The translations under genes and the position numbers were made by a program. From the NCBI GenBank assembly GCA_904420265.1, contig CAJFUU010000178.1:1-9100 (forward strand): a DNA stretch of 9,100 bases, written 5' to 3'. Below are positions 5,728 through 9,100 of the stretch, piece by piece. The notes below the pieces were generated by a model that saw only the letters and a list, made by a program, of their open reading frames with translations, was not told where the DNA came from and did not search any database. Numbering within the stretch: the first letter of the stretch is position 1; each line of letters opens with the position of its first letter. This DNA is from an uncultured Clostridia bacterium (GTDB lineage: Bacteria > Bacillota > Clostridia > Christensenellales > Aristaeellaceae).

Positions 5728-7119
5728 TCAGCCCTCCAGGCTCCAGGCATCGTAATGGTATACGGGGTTAAGTTCCTCAATCCAGGCGGAACACTGGTCT
5801 GCGTAGTTTTCTTCGCGTTGCGTGGTGAGCGCCTCTTCGTAGAGTTCGTCGCGCACTTCCTCCAGCGGCACTGCGCCGGGGGTGACGTCGCTTTCATAGC
5901 GAATGATGTGCACGCCGCTCATGCCCAGCACCGGTTCGGAGATGTCGCCCACGTTCTCCAGGAGCATGGCCGCATCGCGGAAAGCCGTATCCCAGGAAGT
6001 GGATTCCGCCGAAACATAGTAGCCACGCGAAGCGGTGGGCTCATTTTGCATGCCGGGGTCTTCGCCGTATTCGTCAATCAGCGTCTGGAAGTCCTCGCCG
6101 GCGTCCAGGCGCGCCTGGATTTCGTCCAGCCGGTCCTGTACGTTTGCCATACAGGCCTCGGCCAGCGGCGCAAGTTCGGTCTCTGCGGCAGAAATGTCGG
6201 CCTGCATCTGATCGATCTGCTCCTGAATGGAGGCGGCGTCCGCAGCGGTTTCGTCCGCGGCGTCGGTCGCGTCGTCATCGGTCGCGGCTTCCAGTTCCCC
6301 GTTCAGCGTTTCCAGTTGCGCTTCCAAATCGTCCAATTCATTCTTCTTTTCGACATAGGGGTCGAGCACTTCATCGTCCGGAATGAGCAGTATATGCTTA
6401 ACCGTGCGGTAGCCTTCCGGCATCCAGGTGACCAGCGTATCGCCCGTCATGGCGGTTTCAAAGTCTCCGGGGGCGTCGGCATAGTAGTATTCGTCATCCG
6501 AAACATGGGTGTCGTACACCTGCTGGAGCGTCTCGTCGGAAACCTCCGTAATTTCCGCGTCCATCTGCTCGCGCATTTTTTCGGCGATGGCCTCGGCCGT
6601 CTGATAGGCGAGCTGAGCCTCGTAGTCCTGCCCCGTTGCGTACATTTCGTATTCGGCCTGGGCGGTGCGCACTTCATCGGTTTCGCCGTTCATCTCCGCC
6701 TTGTAGGTCTCGAGCGTGGATTCATACGTCGAGCGCACGGTCTCTTCCAGTTCGGCGATTTCCGTATCGCTCAGCGCGATTCCCCGCTCCTGGGCCTGCT
6801 TTTGCAGGGCGACGCGGTTCAGCGCGAGGTAGACGCAGCTTTCCTCGATGCTCTCCTCCGTGCCGTCGGGCATTTCCATGCCGCTGCTGCTATACACCTG
6901 ATAGTACATATACCATTGCAGGTTAAAATCATAGATGATATCGGCCACGGTGATGTTGCCGCCGTCATACTCCGCCAACACCGTCTGGTAGGTGTCTTCC
7001 AGGGCCGCGCGGTCCTCGGCGATCTGCAGGATGGGATCAATGGCGATCAGGTTGCAGCCCGTCAGGGCCAGGCACAGCGCCAGGCACAGCGCCGCCAGCT
7101 TCCAGATTCTCTTGTTCAT
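5728..7119 (-). CDS. Lipoprotein foldase with split parvulin-type peptidyl-prolyl isomerase domain (PrsA/SurA-like)
   Basis: This 463-residue protein is exported and lipid-anchored. It has basic MNKR, a hydrophobic stretch at 7-20 and lipobox L19-T-G-C22, the lipidation cysteine. Residues 30-215 are helical and acidic, like the SurA/PrsA N-terminal chaperone region. A parvulin domain begins with YRTVKHILL (237-245) and resumes with DAGEDFQTLIDEYGEDPG (339-356), ending at GDISEPVLGMSGVHIIRYE (391-409), which is the canonical end of the fold. Between the halves lie about 75-85 extra residues: a predicted coiled coil (256-278), a D/A/T-rich stretch (280-296) and another helix (298-325). The protein is strongly acidic and probably folds secreted proteins at the outer membrane face. 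The ATG at 7119 is chosen for AAGGAGG 8 nt upstream and because it begins the signal peptide; the upstream in-frame ATG at 7188 would bury it. It is co-transcribed with the aldo/keto reductase. Confidence 0.9.
   Translation of the reverse strand: MNKRIWKLAALCLALCLALTGCNLIAIDPILQIAEDRAALEDTYQTVLAEYDGGNITVADIIYDFNLQWYMYYQVYSSSGMEMPDGTEESIEESCVYLALNRVALQKQAQERGIALSDTEIAELEETVRSTYESTLETYKAEMNGETDEVRTAQAEYEMYATGQDYEAQLAYQTAEAIAEKMREQMDAEITEVSDETLQQVYDTHVSDDEYYYADAPGDFETAMTGDTLVTWMPEGYRTVKHILLIPDDEVLDPYVEKKNELDDLEAQLETLNGELEAATDDDATDAADETAADAASIQEQIDQMQADISAAETELAPLAEACMANVQDRLDEIQARLDAGEDFQTLIDEYGEDPGMQNEPTASRGYYVSAESTSWDTAFRDAAMLLENVGDISEPVLGMSGVHIIRYESDVTPGAVPLEEVRDELYEEALTTQREENYADQCSAWIEELNPVYHYDAWSLEG
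7068..7091. repeat. 12-bp perfect tandem repeat in the signal peptide
   Basis: CCAGGCACAGCG occurs twice in a row and encodes the repeated LALC segment of the lipoprotein signal peptide. Gain or loss of a unit would stay in frame and change the hydrophobic core by four residues. Confidence 0.85.
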
Positions 7120-7177
7120 CAGCACGTCCTCCTTTTCAGCCACCGCGTGTCGAACGCGCGGCGGGCTGCGCCGTTCC

Positions 7178-7193
7178 CGCAAAATCATTTGCG
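7178..7193. repeat. Small inverted repeat upstream of the foldase gene
   Basis: CGCAAA-ATCA-TTTGCG has perfect 6-bp arms and is located 59 nt upstream of the foldase ATG in the 156-nt gap. It could be an operator or an mRNA hairpin. I find no convincing -10/-35 pair in this GC-rich gap. Confidence 0.35.
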
Positions 7194-7235
7194 CGGCGAC
7201 GCGGCCCTCGCCCCCGCCGGGCGGACCGCACGGCA

Positions 7236-7260
7236 GCGCAACGCCCGGAGCCGGGTGCGC
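7236..7260 (-). other. GC-rich hairpin just after the hydrolase-like gene
   Basis: GCGCA and TGCGC enclose CCCGG-AG-CCGGG, with a 3-nt bulge, starting 15 nt past the stop at 7276. No T-run follows on the minus strand, so it is not a standard terminator. It might slow transcription or protect an upstream mRNA end, weakening coupling between the Ktr genes and the foldase. Confidence 0.4.
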
Positions 7261-7275
7261 CGCCTGTTGTTCATC

Positions 7276-7797
7276 TTACCACGTTTCGCGCGGGCGCGCA
7301 AGCCTTTTTGCGTCGTTTTCCGGCTGGAGGAAGTCCAAAATCGCCTCAATGAGCGGTTGTTTACAATTTATCCACATATCCGCGAAGTCGCGGCCCAAAT
7401 CCAGCCGCTTTCTCCGGCGCGAATTGACGCCGCGCAAAAGCACATCGGCGCCGCGGGGAAGCATTTGCGCGTCGCACAGCGGCTGGATCACCAGCAGATC
7501 GGCCACCACGCAAAACAGGTTGTGCTCGGCGCGCCGGCGCAGGGGCGAACGCCCGCGGGGACGCAGCGGGCAACCCACGAGCACCAGCGCCTCCACGGGA
7601 TAGCGCTCCGCCAACAGCAGCGCGCGCAGCGACCCTTCCGCCGCGCCGATGAGCGCAAGGCCGCGCTCGGCCTCGCGCGCGCAGAAACTTTCCACATCCC
7701 GCGGCGCGCGTTCGCACGCGCAGCCAAGGCAAGACAGAGCGGGGGCCAGCCCGTCAAGCCGTCCCCCGCCGTCTCCAAGAAGCAGGCAAGTTTGCAT
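7276..7797 (-). CDS. Small degenerate alpha/beta-hydrolase-like protein, probably non-catalytic
   Basis: This 173-residue protein follows the outline of Est30-type carboxylesterases. It has a first strand CLLLGDGG (4-11), then LALIGAAEGSLRALLLAERYP (47-67) at the nucleophile elbow, ALVLVGCPL (70-78), DLLVIQPLCDAQMLP (100-114) at the acid strand, and a C-terminal helix ending EAILDFL. Three things are wrong for an enzyme. The elbow reads G-A-A-E-G, so the serine is A53. The usual SGH before the last helix is replaced by RDFADM, so there is no histidine. The cap region is missing, making it far shorter than the roughly 250 residues usual for the family. D109 remains. The ATG at 7797 has AAGGAG 5 nt upstream, 28 nt after the ktrA stop; an upstream ATG at 7821 lacks a ribosome site. 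It could be a binding or scaffold protein, or a decaying gene. The family call rests on my reading only. Confidence 0.65.
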   Translation of the reverse strand: MQTCLLLGDGGGRLDGLAPALSCLGCACERAPRDVESFCAREAERGLALIGAAEGSLRALLLAERYPVEALVLVGCPLRPRGRSPLRRRAEHNLFCVVADLLVIQPLCDAQMLPRGADVLLRGVNSRRRKRLDLGRDFADMWINCKQPLIEAILDFLQPENDAKRLARPRETW

Positions 7798-7825
7798 ATG
7801 CGCTCCTTTCGGGGCGCGCATGCGG

Positions 7826-8479
7826 TTATGCGTTCCCCAGTTTTTTTATAATATCCTGTCCGGCCAGCACCAGCATGCGGTCGTTCACGGAAAGCACCGT
7901 GCCCGGCATGGGCGACGGGTCCACGTGGCCGTCGCGGCGGATGGCGATGACGTTGATGCCCAACCGTTTGCGCAAATCAAGCTGCGCCAGCGTTTTGCCA
8001 TTCCACTCCTGCAGCGGCTGGATTTCCACCATTGAATAATCCGGCGAAAGTTCTATAAAATCCAATATGTTGCCGGCCATGAGATTATGCGCGACGCGCT
8101 TGCCCATATCGCGCTCGGGGAAAATTACCTTGTCCGCCCCCAGCTTGGTGAGCATGCGGCCGTGAATTTCGTCCTGCGCGCGGGCAGCCACATAGGTCAC
8201 GCCCAGCTCTTTCATCAGCATCGTAGTCATGCAACTGGCGCGCAGGTCGCCGGCAATGGTGACCACAGCCACGTCGAAATCGCGCACACCCAGCTGCACC
8301 AGTGCTTCGCGGTTCATGCCGTTGGCCTGCACGCAATGCGTTGCATAGTCGCGCAGGTTCTCCACGCGCTCGTCGTCGATGTCAATGGCCAGCACTTCCG
8401 CGCCGTTTGCGCACAGTGTCGCCGCCAGCGTCGCGCCGAATCGTCCCAGTCCGACCACCACAAATTGCTTTCTAACCAT
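7826..8479 (-). CDS. ktrA: Potassium-uptake regulatory subunit with RCK domain (KtrA/TrkA family)
   Basis: This 217-residue cytoplasmic protein forms the gating ring under a Ktr/Trk potassium channel and binds nucleotides (ATP/ADP or NAD(H) in the family). An N-terminal Rossmann RCK domain is clear: VVGLGRFG at 8-15 and AIDIDD at 31-36 with acidic residues that contact ribose. A C-terminal TrkA-C domain covers about 141-213. The single-RCK length matches KtrA (about 220) rather than the duplicated 458-residue TrkA of enterobacteria. The ATG at 8479 has GGAGGG 8 nt upstream. It begins 15 nt after the channel gene, the usual channel-then-regulator pair, and the operon is expected to respond to potassium or osmotic conditions (family knowledge). 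Confidence 0.95.
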   Translation of the reverse strand: MVRKQFVVVGLGRFGATLAATLCANGAEVLAIDIDDERVENLRDYATHCVQANGMNREALVQLGVRDFDVAVVTIAGDLRASCMTTMLMKELGVTYVAARAQDEIHGRMLTKLGADKVIFPERDMGKRVAHNLMAGNILDFIELSPDYSMVEIQPLQEWNGKTLAQLDLRKRLGINVIAIRRDGHVDPSPMPGTVLSVNDRMLVLAGQDIIKKLGNA

Positions 8480-8494
8480 TGTCTTTTCCCTCCG

Positions 8495-9100
8495 TTAGCC
8501 GACCAACACGCGCTCTTCGGGATAGCGGAACGCGTCCTTGGTCTGTGCCTGTTTATGTCCAAGCGCCATTGTCAACGTCAAGGGCCCTACGCGGCCGATA
8601 TACATTGCCAGAATCAAAAGCGCTCTTGAAAGCGGTTCCAGCGTGTACGTGCCCACCGAGGAAACGCCCACTGTGCCCAGCGCCGAGGCGCATTCAAACG
8701 CCAAATCGAGGAAGTTTGCCTGCGGCTCCAGAATTGTCAGCGCCATAATGTCAATCAGCAAAACAGCCAGGCCAATCATCACAATAGCCAGCGCGCGTTG
8801 CACAATTTCGCGGGCAATGGTGCGGCGGTAGGCGGAAATTTCCGAGCGGCCGCGCGCCACCATGCGCACGTTGAGGCAGAGCACCGCCATCGTCGAAGTC
8901 TTGACGCCGCCGCCGGTAGAGGCCGGCGACGCGCCGATGAACATGAGGATCACCGAAATCATCTTCGTAGCGGGCATCAGCGCAGCCTGGTCGATGGTGT
9001 TAAAGCCCGCCGTGCGCAGCGTTACCGACTGGAAAAACGCCGCCTGCAATTTCTGGAAGAAGTTCATCGGCCCCAGCGTGTCGGGGTTTTGCCACTCCAC
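8495..9100 (-). CDS. ktrB: Potassium channel/transporter subunit KtrB (TrkH family), C-terminal part, runs off the right edge
   Basis: Only the last 201 residues of an integral membrane protein of about 450 are present; the frame is still open at the right edge, so the true start lies outside. The third pore-loop filter TAGFN is at 30-34 and the fourth, GTVGVSS, at 142-148. The intramembrane gating segment GASPASTGGGVKTST (56-70) is rich in small residues, as in KtrB/TrkH. IGRVGPLTL (168-176) matches the conserved C-terminal membrane helix with its arginine. Hydrophobic helices surround these motifs. It should carry potassium inward through the cytoplasmic membrane together with the KtrA ring encoded 15 nt downstream. 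Confidence 0.95.
   Translation of the reverse strand: MEWQNPDTLGPMNFFQKLQAAFFQSVTLRTAGFNTIDQAALMPATKMISVILMFIGASPASTGGGVKTSTMAVLCLNVRMVARGRSEISAYRRTIAREIVQRALAIVMIGLAVLLIDIMALTILEPQANFLDLAFECASALGTVGVSSVGTYTLEPLSRALLILAMYIGRVGPLTLTMALGHKQAQTKDAFRYPEERVLVG

Noticed and set aside
7368..7376. Exact DnaA-box sequence TTATCCACA
   Set aside because: It is a single copy inside a coding region with no cluster, AT-rich unwinding region or dnaA/dnaN neighbours, so chance is likely.
5368..7851. 827-codon open frame on the plus strand, antisense to the reductase, foldase and hydrolase-like genes
   Set aside because: It is a GC-driven mirror of three well-supported minus-strand genes, with low-complexity V/G/R/H/F composition and no ribosome binding site or recognisable domain.

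Overview
This 9.1-kb window looks like chromosomal DNA from an anaerobic, fairly GC-rich member of the Firmicutes (Clostridia-like, possibly a gut commensal). The signs are a glycyl radical enzyme with its radical-SAM activase, a KtrAB-type potassium system, an extracytoplasmic lipoprotein foldase of the PrsA/SurA kind, a ROK-family regulator, and strong GGAGG-type ribosome binding sites at almost every start. The species cannot be named from the sequence. I see no phage, transposase, CRISPR, rRNA or tRNA.

Left part (1-3270): a divergent regulatory unit. On the minus strand a PflA-like activase (1804-1076) is followed 19 nt later by a glycyl radical enzyme whose first 352 codons lie here (1056-1, running off the left edge). 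On the plus strand a ROK regulator (2005-3270) points away. The 200-bp divergent region holds two readable sigma-70-type promoters. The one for the activase/enzyme pair is an exact consensus (TTGACA, 17 bp, TATAAT). Several short inverted repeats there are plausible operators. The simplest reading is that the ROK protein senses a sugar-like ligand and represses the radical-enzyme operon and itself.

Middle (3271-4758): about 1.4 kb with no gene I can defend, flanked by the converging ends of the ROK gene and an aldo/keto reductase. It is unusually rich in perfect inverted repeats. Among them are two related hairpins 353 bp apart whose stems differ by a compensatory base-pair change, and a nested 60-bp palindromic block. 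A clear rho-independent terminator (4682-4712) closes the minus-strand operon on its right.

Right part (4759-9100): a tight minus-strand cluster, read from the right edge. It runs KtrB potassium channel subunit (partial), KtrA RCK regulatory subunit, a small degenerate alpha/beta-hydrolase-like protein, a lipoprotein with a parvulin-type domain split by a coiled-coil insertion, and an aldo/keto reductase. Gaps are 15, 28, 156 and 18 nt, so at least KtrB-KtrA-hydrolase and foldase-reductase are probably co-transcribed pairs or triples, and all may be one operon.

The best leads are the short (ferredoxin-less) activase serving a non-classical glycyl radical enzyme, the catalytically dead hydrolase beside KtrA, the split parvulin domain, and the palindrome-rich non-coding block. 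None of these alone proves a new system.
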